Source: Rickettsiales bacterium
GTDB lineage: Bacteria > Pseudomonadota > Alphaproteobacteria > Rickettsiales > JANQQO01
Length of the DNA stretch: 7,393 nucleotides
Direction: 5' to 3'
NCBI GenBank assembly: GCA_028289305.1
Contig: JANQQO010000090.1
Span: 1-7,393, forward strand
Positions 1-7,088 of the stretch are shown in pieces. Numbering within the stretch: the stretch's first letter is position 1; the number at the start of each line of letters is the position of its first letter. Position numbers and translations under genes: made by a program. The notes below the pieces were generated by a model. It searched no databases, was not told the origin of the DNA, and saw only the letters and a list, made by a program, of their open reading frames with translations.

Positions 1-1
1 T

Positions 2-625
2 TTACACCGTGATCCTGCAAGCCTGGCGGATATTACGCCGGAAGAAGCAGTACAGCATCCTAACTGGGCGATGGGTGCGAAGATCTCGGTGGATTCGGCG
101 ACGATGATGAATAAAGGCCTGGAGATGATCGAGGCGTATCACCTCTTCCCAGTAAACAAGGAGCAGATTCGTGTGTTGATTCATCCGGAATCAATCTTGC
201 ATTGCTTGGTGCAGTATCAGGATGGCAGCGTGATTGCCGGCATGAGTCCGCCGGATATGCGTGTGCCAATTGCGCATGCGCTGGCATGGCCGGAGCGTAT
301 GGAAAACACGGTACCGAAGCTGGATTTAGCCACTATCGGCACGCTCTCCTTCGTTGCGCCAGATGAGTCACAATTCCCAGCAATACGCCTGGCGAAACAC
401 GCCTTGCAAACCGGAAAATCCGCACCTAATATATTGAACGCGGCGAATGAAGTTGCCGTGGCGCATTTTTTACAAGGCGCATTGGGATTCACAGATATTG
501 TACGCGTGGTGGAAGTGGTGCTGAACAGCTTGCAGGCGGTGGAAACACCATCGCTGGAGGCGGTGTTAGCTGTAGACACAGAAGCGCGGAAACAGACAGA
601 ACAGATTATAAACCAAATCGCATAA
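2..625 (+). CDS. dxr: 1-deoxy-D-xylulose 5-phosphate reductoisomerase, C-terminal part (5' end outside window)
   Basis: DXR (IspC) converts 1-deoxy-D-xylulose 5-phosphate to 2-C-methyl-D-erythritol 4-phosphate with NADPH and a divalent metal, the committed step of the cytosolic MEP isoprenoid pathway. The frame is open from base 2, well upstream of the first ATG at 71, and gives 207 residues. By motif alignment to the E. coli enzyme about 190 N-terminal residues, including the NADPH-binding domain, lie outside the window. Visible hallmarks are HPNW (bases 56-67, matching E. coli H209 and W212) and the block KISVDSATMMNKGLE (80-124), which holds the equivalents of S222, N227, K228 and E231 for substrate and metal binding. 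The PDMR.PIAHA.AWP segment and APNILNAANEVAVA near the C-terminus follow. The end is intact (TAA). The next gene, rseP, begins 19 bp downstream, the usual proteobacterial arrangement. The ATG at 71 is internal, not the start. Confidence 0.97.
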   Translation, partial: LHRDPASLADITPEEAVQHPNWAMGAKISVDSATMMNKGLEMIEAYHLFPVNKEQIRVLIHPESILHCLVQYQDGSVIAGMSPPDMRVPIAHALAWPERMENTVPKLDLATIGTLSFVAPDESQFPAIRLAKHALQTGKSAPNILNAANEVAVAHFLQGALGFTDIVRVVEVVLNSLQAVETPSLEAVLAVDTEARKQTEQIINQIA

Positions 626-633
626 TTGTGACA

Positions 634-640
634 GAGGGAG
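634..640 (+). promoter_or_regulatory. Ribosome binding site of rseP
   Basis: The purine-rich sequence GAGGGAG lies 4 nt before the ATG at 645 and just after the dxr stop codon. It is the clearest Shine-Dalgarno-like site in the window and supports the ATG at 645 as the rseP start. Confidence 0.6.
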
Positions 641-644
641 TCAT

Positions 645-1757
645 ATGGAATTTTTAGGAGACACAGTTCACTATCTTGCTTCGTTCATCCTGATCATCTC
701 GGTAATCGTGTTCATTCACGAATACGGCCATTTCTGGGTAGCGCGGCGTTGTGGGGTGAAGGTGGAATCGTTCTCCATTGGCTTTGGGCCAGAGATTTGG
801 GGCTGGAATGACCGTCATGGCACACGCTGGAAATTCAGCGTATTTCCACTGGGCGGCTATGTGAAGATGTTTGGTGATGTGGGCGCGGCAAGCACGCCAG
901 ACGAGAAGAAGCTCAAGAAAATGACGGCTGAGGAGAAGCGCGGTGCGTTCCACCTAAAACCGCTCTGGGCCAAGGCGGCAGTGGTGTCTGCCGGGCCGAT
1001 CGCTAATTTCTTGCTCGCCATTGTGATCCTTGCCTTTTTCTTTATGTATTATGGCCGGCCTGAAACCACGCCAGAGATTGGCACCGTGGTGGAAGACAGC
1101 GCAGCTGAAGCAGCTGGATTTCAGGTGGGTGACATCATTATGGAGCTCGATGGCAAGCGGATTGGGCGGTTCGAAGAGATCCAACGCATTGTAAGCTTGA
1201 GCCCGGATATTCCGCTGTCTTTTGTGATACAGCGCGGCGAGACGCTGATTGAAGGGACCATCACCCCTACCCTTTCCAAATCGACAGATATATTTGGCAA
1301 TGAAGTGGAAATTGGACTGATTGGCGTAGCCTCTTCCACTGTTAATTACAAAACATTGGGGCCGAGTGCGGCAATTATTGCGGGTGTAACGGAGACCTAC
1401 AGCATCTCAGTCAACACGCTCAAAGCAGTAGGGCAAATGATCACCGGCACACGCAGTACCGATGATTTAAGTGGCGTGTTACGCATTGCTAAATATTCCG
1501 GACAGTCAACCGAAAAAGGCATACACACGGTATTGTGGTTCATGGCAGTACTATCCATAAATCTGGGGTTGATTAATCTTTTTCCGATACCAATGCTTGA
1601 CGGCGGCCATCTAATGTATTACGCCATTGAGGCTTTAAGTGGCCGGCCGCTTGCCGAACGTGTACAGGAATATGGTTTCCGCATCGGCTTCGCCCTACTT
1701 ATTGCGTTGATGATCTTTGCGACTGTCAACGATTTGAGGCATTTTAACATCTTTTAA
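645..1757 (+). CDS. rseP: Site-2 intramembrane zinc metalloprotease RseP/MmpA (M50 family)
   Basis: This is an inner-membrane site-2 protease. Family members cut single-span substrates within the membrane, such as anti-sigma factor RseA in E. coli, and Caulobacter MmpA acts on PodJ. The protein has 370 residues. TM1 (about 11-30) carries the zinc motif HEYGH (H25, E26, H29). The GGYVKMFGD membrane-loop motif is at 70-78 and SAGPIANF begins TM2 at 115-122. One PDZ domain follows at about 143-210 (GFQVGD at 158-163). The third zinc ligand is D319 in NLFPIPMLDGGH (311-322), and a last TM is at about 345-362. E. coli RseP has about 450 residues and two PDZ domains; this shorter single-PDZ form fits alphaproteobacterial MmpA. 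The start is supported by the purine-rich site at 634-640. All catalytic residues are present. The natural substrate cannot be read from this window. Confidence 0.96.
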   Translation: MEFLGDTVHYLASFILIISVIVFIHEYGHFWVARRCGVKVESFSIGFGPEIWGWNDRHGTRWKFSVFPLGGYVKMFGDVGAASTPDEKKLKKMTAEEKRGAFHLKPLWAKAAVVSAGPIANFLLAIVILAFFFMYYGRPETTPEIGTVVEDSAAEAAGFQVGDIIMELDGKRIGRFEEIQRIVSLSPDIPLSFVIQRGETLIEGTITPTLSKSTDIFGNEVEIGLIGVASSTVNYKTLGPSAAIIAGVTETYSISVNTLKAVGQMITGTRSTDDLSGVLRIAKYSGQSTEKGIHTVLWFMAVLSINLGLINLFPIPMLDGGHLMYYAIEALSGRPLAERVQEYGFRIGFALLIALMIFATVNDLRHFNIF

Positions 1758-1761
1758 CATG

Positions 1762-1777
1762 ATCCCTTTTTTGGGAT
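1762..1777 (+). other. Small hairpin in the rseP-bamA spacer, possible weak attenuator
   Basis: ATCCC (1762-1766) and GGGAT (1773-1777) form a perfect 5-bp stem around a loop of six T, followed by TTT. The stem is short and the T tract brief, so strong intrinsic termination is unlikely. It is the only structure I see in this 57-bp spacer, and it could be a partial attenuator or processing site. Just before it, TTTTAACAT occurs twice (1742-1750 and 1752-1760), overlapping the rseP stop. Confidence 0.25.
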
Positions 1778-1814
1778 TTTAGCTGGTTATTCTGGGGCTT
1801 AGTGTAGGTGGATA

Positions 1815-4109
1815 ATGACGTACCGCGCATTAATGGGAGTGTTACTATTGCTGGTGATCTGCGTGAGCAGTGTGCCGGCATTTGCGCAATCTCCTGAGTC
1901 TGCTAACACCATCAGCGCCATACGCATCGAAGGCAATCAGCGTACCAATCCCGATACTATCAAAGCATTCTTGAATCTCTCCGAGGGCGATGCCATCGAC
2001 CCGGAAAAGTTGGATGATGCGTTTAAGCAACTTTTTGCTACCGGGCTATTTGCTGATGCGCGCGTGGAGTTAGAAGGTGATGTGCTGCTGGTGCGCGTGG
2101 TAGAAAACCCGATCATCAACGAGGTGGCGTTTGAAGGCAATAAGCGCATTGAGGATGAGGCGCTGGCGTCAGAGATAAAGCTCGCACCGCGGGAAGTGTT
2201 CACCAAAACGGTGCTGCAAAACGATCTGAAGCGCATTCTTGATATCTACCAGAAAAGTGGACGTTTTTCGGCCATTGTGGAGCCGAAGGTGATTCAGCTC
2301 GAGCAAAACCGCGTGAATCTGGTGTTTGAGATTGAAGAAGGTGAGCGCACGAAAATCGCGCAAGTATCGTTTGTGGGGAATGAGAATTTCAGCGATAAGA
2401 CCCTAACCAATATTGTAAACACTAAAGAGACGGTGTGGTACCGCTTTTTCTCCAGCGATGATACCTATGACCCTGACCGGCTAGCGTTTGATCAAGAATT
2501 ACTACGCCGGTTTTACGTCGCACGGGGGTATGCGGATTTCCGGGTGGTATCGGCGATCGCAGAGCTCACACCCGAACGTGATGCGTTTTTCATCACCTTT
2601 ACCTTAGAAGAAGGCGATCAATATAATTTCGGCAATATGACCGTGGAGAGTGAGCTGGAGGAGCTGCGTGGCGAGACCTTATCGGAGCTGTTGCTCACGA
2701 ATTCTGGCGAAGTGTTTAATGCGGAGCAGGTGGAAGCATCGGTAGAAGCCATTACCAAACATCTCGGAAATCTTGGGTATGCATTTGTGAAGATCGACCC
2801 GCAATATGACCAGAATAACGAAGATGATGTGATTGGCGTCAATTACCTGATTCGTGAGGGGCCACGCGTCTATGTGGAGCAGATTAATATTAATGGAAAT
2901 GTGCGCACGCTGGATAAAGTAGTACGGCGTGAGTTCCGTGTAGCAGAGGGCGACCCGTATAACGCCGCAAAGATCAATCGCTCCAAGCAGCGCATCAATA
3001 ATCTTGGCTTCTTTAATAAAGTGGATGTGAATAACGTGCCGGGCAGCGCCGAAGACCGGGTGAATATTGATGTAGAGGTGGAAGAGCGCTCCACCGGCGA
3101 GCTGACACTCGGTGCTGGATTCTCGACTGCTGATGGTGCCTTGGGGGATATCAGCATTGTTGAGCGCAACTTGCTCGGAAAAGGCCAACGCTTGAAACTG
3201 AACTTCACCCTATCTGCCGCACGGCAGCAGTTTGATGTGGGCTTCACGGAACCCTATTTCTTAGATCGCAATGTGTCTGCAGGGTTTGATATCTTCAAAA
3301 CCAAGCGCGATGGGAGCTCTTCTCTAACCAATCGTTCGTTTGATAGCGATGCGGTGGGTGGCACCCTGCGCACTTCCTACCCTATTGTGGAACATCTAAC
3401 GCATTCGGTACGTTACACGCTGCGCAGCGATGAAATCACCGATATTGACGAAGATGCATCACGCTTCATTCGTGACCAGGAAGGAAAAACCACGATTTCT
3501 ATGGTGGGACATTCGCTGATGTATGATAGGCGGGATAATCGCTTTGACCCGAGAGAAGGTTATTTCCTACGGCTGAATCAGGATGTAGCCGGACTTGGTG
3601 GTGACTCCCAGTTTGTACGCAACGAAGTACGCGGCGGATATTTCCTGCCGACCATTAACAAAGACTGGATTTTGCAGCTGCAGGCAAAGAGTGGGTATAT
3701 TTTAGGCTATGGTGGGCGCGATGTGGAAATCAACAACCGCTTCTTTATTGGTAGCAACGATATTCGCGGATTTGAAACCGACGGAATTGGTCCGCGCGAT
3801 ACCCTCACCGACGATGCGCTGGGTGGTAATAGCTATTACGCAGGCACGCTGGAGCTGAGCTTCCCGATTGCGGTGGCCGAAGAGCTGGGCTTTACCGGCG
3901 CAGTATTCACCGATGCAGGAAGCCTGTTTGATGTCGATGATGATGGCGCGGAAGTAGCCGACACCACTGCACTACGCATGTCTGCTGGCGCAGGTATTGC
4001 TTGGACATCACCGCTTGGGCCCATCCGCATTGATTTTGCCCATGCATTTTTGAAAGAAGACTTTGACGAAACCGAAATAGTGCGCTTTAGTTTCGGCACA
4101 CGATTTTAA
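1815..4109 (+). CDS. bamA: Outer membrane protein assembly factor BamA (Omp85)
   Basis: BamA is the central subunit of the BAM complex, which folds and inserts beta-barrel proteins into the outer membrane. The 764-residue protein starts with a Sec signal peptide (R4, hydrophobic core 8-20, predicted cleavage after AFA at 22-24). Five POTRA domains follow: about 33-99, 100-178, 179-268, 269-350 and 351-426. Several open with the expected (V/I).(I/F).GN pattern, such as IRIEGN, VAFEGN, VSFVGN and ININGN. The C-terminal 16-strand barrel begins near 429 (ELTLGAGFS). It contains the L6 signature as IRGF (650-653; VRGF/Y is usual) and ends in the outer-membrane-type aromatic terminus F764. E. coli BamA is 810 residues, so the length is normal. 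The start is backed by AGGTGG at 1806-1811 and by loss of the positive n-region if M7 were used. The next gene encodes the Skp-like chaperone, as in most proteobacteria. Confidence 0.97.
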   Translation: MTYRALMGVLLLLVICVSSVPAFAQSPESANTISAIRIEGNQRTNPDTIKAFLNLSEGDAIDPEKLDDAFKQLFATGLFADARVELEGDVLLVRVVENPIINEVAFEGNKRIEDEALASEIKLAPREVFTKTVLQNDLKRILDIYQKSGRFSAIVEPKVIQLEQNRVNLVFEIEEGERTKIAQVSFVGNENFSDKTLTNIVNTKETVWYRFFSSDDTYDPDRLAFDQELLRRFYVARGYADFRVVSAIAELTPERDAFFITFTLEEGDQYNFGNMTVESELEELRGETLSELLLTNSGEVFNAEQVEASVEAITKHLGNLGYAFVKIDPQYDQNNEDDVIGVNYLIREGPRVYVEQININGNVRTLDKVVRREFRVAEGDPYNAAKINRSKQRINNLGFFNKVDVNNVPGSAEDRVNIDVEVEERSTGELTLGAGFSTADGALGDISIVERNLLGKGQRLKLNFTLSAARQQFDVGFTEPYFLDRNVSAGFDIFKTKRDGSSSLTNRSFDSDAVGGTLRTSYPIVEHLTHSVRYTLRSDEITDIDEDASRFIRDQEGKTTISMVGHSLMYDRRDNRFDPREGYFLRLNQDVAGLGGDSQFVRNEVRGGYFLPTINKDWILQLQAKSGYILGYGGRDVEINNRFFIGSNDIRGFETDGIGPRDTLTDDALGGNSYYAGTLELSFPIAVAEELGFTGAVFTDAGSLFDVDDDGAEVADTTALRMSAGAGIAWTSPLGPIRIDFAHAFLKEDFDETEIVRFSFGTRF

Positions 4110-4120
4110 TGTAACCTAGT

Positions 4121-4124
4121 GGAG
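4121..4124 (+). promoter_or_regulatory. Ribosome binding site that fixes the ompH start
   Basis: GGAG lies 8 nt upstream of the ATG at 4133. A GTG at 4124 in the same frame could extend the protein by three residues, but its first base is part of this GGAG and it has no site of its own. The ATG at 4133 is therefore preferred. Confidence 0.65.
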
Positions 4125-4132
4125 TGATATTT

Positions 4133-4675
4133 ATGCAGCGATGCGTATGGAGTCTGATTATAGCGATTTTGTTGGTGGTAACCGCGCCAACTGTTAGTGT
4201 AGCCCAAGATTTCGGGCCTGTGGCCGTGGTGAATGTGAAGAAGATTCTGCGCGAGTCCAAAGTCACCAAAAATATTCAAGAACAGATAGAGAAAAAACGC
4301 AAAGAGCTGCAAACCAAGGTGAGTAAAGAAGAAGAATCACTGCGCGAGAAAGATCAAAAGCTTGGCGAACAACGCTCTGTGTTATCACCAGAAGCTTTTG
4401 CGGAAAAGCGCAAAGCCTTCAGAGAAGAAGTAGCAAAAGCGCAGCAAGGTGTACAAGAAGAGCGCAGCAAGCTGGAGAAAGGCTATGGTGCCGCGCTGAA
4501 AGAAGTGCAGAAAGTAGTGCAAAGCATTATTGCTGAAATGGCCAGTAAAAAAGGCTTTAGCATCGCCATACCGGCAGAACAGATTTTACATCACAACACA
4601 CAGCTCGACATTTCTGATGAGGTGTTAGAAACACTTGATAAACGCCTGCCGAAACTCAAAGTGGATGTGAAGTAG
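4133..4675 (+). CDS. skp: Periplasmic OmpH/Skp-family chaperone
   Basis: Skp/OmpH proteins form periplasmic trimers that hold unfolded outer-membrane proteins in a coiled-coil cavity on the way to BamA. The product has 180 residues. A signal peptide (R3, hydrophobic core 5-18, likely cleavage after SVA at 22-24) is followed by the short beta segment PVAVVNVKKIL (29-39), the typical Skp opening. A long, highly charged Lys/Glu-rich helical region (about 42-135) would form the coiled-coil arms. The terminal AIPAEQILHHN...DISDEVLETLDKRLP matches the conserved C-terminal body strand and helix. Length agrees with the family (161 residues in E. coli, somewhat longer in alphaproteobacteria). The position 23 bp after bamA and just before lpxD is the conserved context. 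Sequence conservation in this family is low, so identification rests on architecture plus neighbourhood. Confidence 0.93.
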   Translation: MQRCVWSLIIAILLVVTAPTVSVAQDFGPVAVVNVKKILRESKVTKNIQEQIEKKRKELQTKVSKEEESLREKDQKLGEQRSVLSPEAFAEKRKAFREEVAKAQQGVQEERSKLEKGYGAALKEVQKVVQSIIAEMASKKGFSIAIPAEQILHHNTQLDISDEVLETLDKRLPKLKVDVK

Positions 4676-4699
4676 GTAGCACAAACCGCCTTTTGGCAC

Positions 4700-5725
4700 A
4701 TGACTGACGCACGATTCTTTACCAATGCCGGCCCGTTTACATTGCAAGAACTCTGTGATGCCACAGGTGCTGAGTTGGCGTCTAAAGCAGATGCGAATCG
4801 TACAGTAAAGAATGTCGCACCGCTGGAAGCAGCGGGAAAAGACGACATCACCTTTCTCGACAATACGAAATATGCAGAGCTGGTGAAAACCAGCAAGGCA
4901 GGCGCATGTATCCTACGCCCACGCTATAAAAAAGATGCACAGAAAAACATGGCGCTGCTTGTTTCCGATAACCCGTACCACACCTATGCCATGGTGGCGG
5001 CAATGTTTTATCCGCCCTATAGCCCGCTGGAAACGGACATACACCCCAGTGCCATTATTGACCCTAGTGCGGAGATTGGGGAAAAATGCGTGATTCAGGC
5101 CGGAGTAATTATTGGCAAGAATGCGGTGATTGGCAGCCAGTGCCACATTGACGCCGGGACGGTGATTGGCGATGGGGTCATGATCGGTGATAACTGCACC
5201 ATCCATGCGAATAACACGATTCAATATGCCCATATTGGGAACCGTGTGTTGCTACATCCGTGTGTGTGCATTGGCCAGGATGGATTTGGCTTCTCGACGA
5301 CGAATACGGGAAAACATGTAAAAGTGCCACAACTAGGACGAGTGATTATCCAAGATGATGTTGAAATTGGGGCAAATACCTGTATTGATCGTGGTAGTGG
5401 CCCTGATACGGTTATCGGGGAAGGAACAAAGATTGATAATCTTGTTCAGATTGGGCATAATGTGCGGCTTGGAAAAGGCTGTATTGTCGTATCACAAGTG
5501 GGCATCTCTGGAAGCACCGTTGTGGGAGACCATGTGGTATTTGGAGGCCAGGCAGGCATTACCGGCCATTTAACTATAGAAGATAGGGCAAAGATAGCTG
5601 CTCAAAGTGGCGTAGCGAAGGATGTAAAGCATGATACAACTGTAGGTGGGTCGCCGGCCGTACCTATTAGTATTTATCATCGACAGACCATCGCGTTAAA
5701 ACGCCTAGCAGAGAAAAAACTATAG
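4700..5725 (+). CDS. lpxD: UDP-3-O-(3-hydroxyacyl)glucosamine N-acyltransferase LpxD
   Basis: LpxD transfers a 3-hydroxyacyl chain from ACP to the 2-amino group of UDP-3-O-acyl-glucosamine, step 3 of lipid A synthesis, in the cytosol. The 341-residue protein has an N-terminal uridine-binding domain (about 1-110; RFFTNAGPFTLQEL is the family opening). A left-handed beta-helix of hexapeptide repeats runs from about 115 to 310 (e.g. AEIGEKCVIQAGVIIGKNAVIG), with a helical C-terminus to 341. H253 in QIGHNV matches the catalytic His of E. coli LpxD (H239). IGQDGFGF (191-198) is a family block. The usual TIDRGAxxDT reads CIDRGSGPDT here. No good Shine-Dalgarno site precedes the ATG at 4700, but no better start exists and the N-terminus aligns with the family. 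Third-position GC drops from about residue 214 onward. Spacing is 24 bp after skp and 8 bp before fabZ. Confidence 0.96.
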   Translation: MTDARFFTNAGPFTLQELCDATGAELASKADANRTVKNVAPLEAAGKDDITFLDNTKYAELVKTSKAGACILRPRYKKDAQKNMALLVSDNPYHTYAMVAAMFYPPYSPLETDIHPSAIIDPSAEIGEKCVIQAGVIIGKNAVIGSQCHIDAGTVIGDGVMIGDNCTIHANNTIQYAHIGNRVLLHPCVCIGQDGFGFSTTNTGKHVKVPQLGRVIIQDDVEIGANTCIDRGSGPDTVIGEGTKIDNLVQIGHNVRLGKGCIVVSQVGISGSTVVGDHVVFGGQAGITGHLTIEDRAKIAAQSGVAKDVKHDTTVGGSPAVPISIYHRQTIALKRLAEKKL

Positions 5726-5733
5726 GGTGTAGT

Positions 5734-6186
5734 ATGGATACACATATTGATGTAGAGCGCATTATGCGCATGATTCCCCACCGCTACCCATTCTTGATGA
5801 TTGATAAGGTGGTGAAGGTAGACCCAGGCAAATATGCGCTGGGTATAAAGAATGTTACGATCAACGAAAATTTCTTCATGGGGCATTTCCCGAAGAAGCC
5901 TATTATGCCGGGTGTGTTGATTATTGAGGCGATGGCCCAAACCTCTGCTGTGGTGGTGGTGGAAAGCCTAGGCGCGGAAGATCAAGATCATCTGGTGTAT
6001 TTCATGTCTATTGATGGCGCACGTTTCCGTAAACCCGTTTTCCCTGGCGATGTGCTAGAGCTGCATGTCACGACTGTACAAAGCCGCCGCAATGTTTGGA
6101 AGTTTGATGCCCAGGCCATTGTGGATGGCAATAAAGTGGCTGAAGCAACCATCTCCGCAATGATTACGGACGGGAAGGATGCCTAG
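5734..6186 (+). CDS. fabZ: 3-hydroxyacyl-[acyl-carrier-protein] dehydratase FabZ
   Basis: FabZ dehydrates 3-hydroxyacyl-ACP to trans-2-enoyl-ACP in the type II fatty-acid elongation cycle. It therefore competes with LpxA and LpxD for 3-hydroxyacyl-ACP, the reason usually given for its place between them. The 150-residue hot-dog-fold protein has the signature IPHRYPFLMIDKV (14-26) and the active-site block GHFPKKPIMPGVLIIEAMAQ (50-69). H51 and E65 match the E. coli pair H54/E68 with the same 14-residue spacing. Length is normal. AGGGTG, which overlaps the lpxD stop codon (5724-5729), may serve as ribosome binding site. The last 8 nt overlap the start of lpxA, suggesting coupled translation. 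FabA is less likely given the short N-terminus and the lpx context. Confidence 0.97.
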   Translation: MDTHIDVERIMRMIPHRYPFLMIDKVVKVDPGKYALGIKNVTINENFFMGHFPKKPIMPGVLIIEAMAQTSAVVVVESLGAEDQDHLVYFMSIDGARFRKPVFPGDVLELHVTTVQSRRNVWKFDAQAIVDGNKVAEATISAMITDGKDA

Positions 6187-6976
6187 GCACCCCACAGCTA
6201 TTATAGCTGAGGGCGCGCGCATTCCGGATAGTGCGAGTATCGGCCCTTATTGCATTATTGGCCCCAATGTAGAACTCGGCGAAGAAATCGTGCTCCACTC
6301 GCACGTGGTGGTGGATGGGCATACGGTGATTGGTCCACACAGCACGCTATACCCATTCGTATCGATTGGTACCCAACCGCAAGATTTGAAATATGGCGGA
6401 GAAGCCTCAACGCTGACGATTGGCGCGCACGTGATTATCCGGGAGCATGTCACCATGAACCCCGGCACCGAAGGCGGTGGGATGAAAACCACGGTGGGTG
6501 ACCATTGCCTGTTTATGGTGGGCAGCCATGTGGCGCATGATTGCCATATTGGCGACCACGTCATCATGGCGAATAATGCGACCCTGGCAGGGCATGTGAC
6601 CGTAGGTGATTTTGCGATTATTGGTGGGCTTTCTGCCATACATCAATTTGTGCGCATTGGCCATCATGCCATGGTGGGCGGTATGTCGGGTGTGGAGAAT
6701 GATGTGGTACCTTATGGCTCAGCAACCGGCGATCGGGCAACGCTGGCGGGCTTAAATCTCGTGGGGCTGAAACGCCGCGAATTCAGCCGAAAAGACATCC
6801 ACGATCTGCGCGGCGCATACCGGATGCTGTTTTCCACAGAAGGCACACTGGAAGAGCGCCTCACCGATGTGGTAGAACATTTTAACGATACTGATGTGGT
6901 GATGGAGATTGTCGATTTTATCCGCACCGATTCTTCACGCGCGCTGTGTCAGCCACGCGCACTCAAGGCTGCTTAA
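6179..6976 (+). CDS. lpxA: Acyl-[ACP]-UDP-N-acetylglucosamine O-acyltransferase LpxA
   Basis: LpxA moves a 3-hydroxyacyl chain from ACP to the 3-OH of UDP-GlcNAc, the first step of lipid A synthesis. The product has 265 residues (262 in E. coli). A hexapeptide-repeat left-handed beta-helix (about 3-185) is followed by a helical C-terminal domain (about 190-255, from LKRREFSRKDI). H120 in HVAHDC is the catalytic base (E. coli H125) and H117 matches H122. QDLKYGGE and the run ANNATLAGHV...FAIIGG...IHQF...MVGGMSGV are LpxA signatures. G168 aligns with E. coli G173, the hydrocarbon-ruler residue that permits a long (C14-type) chain; chain preference is inference. The ATG overlaps the end of fabZ by 8 nt (ATGCCTAG). 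The preceding GGGAAGG abuts the start, so initiation may rely on ribosomes finishing fabZ. This is the last gene before the 204-bp spacer. Confidence 0.97.
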   Translation: MPRHPTAIIAEGARIPDSASIGPYCIIGPNVELGEEIVLHSHVVVDGHTVIGPHSTLYPFVSIGTQPQDLKYGGEASTLTIGAHVIIREHVTMNPGTEGGGMKTTVGDHCLFMVGSHVAHDCHIGDHVIMANNATLAGHVTVGDFAIIGGLSAIHQFVRIGHHAMVGGMSGVENDVVPYGSATGDRATLAGLNLVGLKRREFSRKDIHDLRGAYRMLFSTEGTLEERLTDVVEHFNDTDVVMEIVDFIRTDSSRALCQPRALKAA

Positions 6977-7023
6977 CCTCTCATAGTCACTTCAATTAAG
7001 CATTTATGCGTCAGCGAAAATAC

Positions 7024-7053
7024 CTACTTGCGAGAACCGGAACGGATCGTAGG
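7024..7053 (+). repeat. Internal direct repeat unit A of the palindromic element
   Basis: This 30-bp unit begins CTACTTG, contains ACCGGAA and ends GTAGG. It resembles the unit at 7058-7088 (same CTACTTG start, ACCGGAA core, GTAGG end, with small indels). Its start is complementary to CAAGTAG at 7081-7087 in the other unit. Confidence 0.6.
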
Positions 7054-7057
7054 ATAA

Positions 7058-7088
7058 CTACTTGAGTACCGGAAGCGCAGCAAGTAGG
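7058..7088 (+). repeat. Internal direct repeat unit B of the palindromic element
   Basis: This 31-bp unit begins CTACTTGAG, contains ACCGGAAG and ends CAAGTAGG. It can fold on itself (CTACTTG 7058-7064 with CAAGTAG 7081-7087), which competes with pairing of the same 3' segment to the left arm at 7024-7030. Between units A and B, GTAG (7049-7052) and CTAC (7058-7061) could also close a 5-nt loop. Confidence 0.6.

Noticed and set aside
217..579. A 120-codon minus-strand open frame across dxr
   Set aside because: It is antisense to clear DXR sequence, and its composition is that of a reverse-frame shadow.
1762..1780. Strong intrinsic terminator between rseP and bamA
   Set aside because: The stem is only 5 bp and the following T tract is three to four bases; kept only as a weak hairpin.
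1758..1814. A dedicated sigma-E-type or sigma-70-type promoter for bamA in the spacer
   Set aside because: I found no convincing -35/-10 pair by eye. A promoter inside rseP, as in E. coli, cannot be excluded.
2679..3188. A 169-codon minus-strand open frame across bamA
   Set aside because: It is antisense to conserved POTRA 4-5 and early barrel sequence, with no family resemblance.
4124..4132. GTG start for ompH/skp giving a product three residues longer
   Set aside because: The GTG overlaps the GGAG that serves the ATG at 4133, and it has no ribosome site of its own.
5355..5573. A 72-codon open frame inside lpxD in another frame
   Set aside because: It lies wholly within the conserved LpxD beta-helix, has no recognisable domain, and its existence follows from the hexapeptide-repeat codon pattern.
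5041..6700. Repetitive hexapeptide coding in lpxD and lpxA as a DNA repeat or gene duplication within the window
   Set aside because: The similarity is the shared left-handed beta-helix fold of two different acyltransferases, not a recent DNA duplication.
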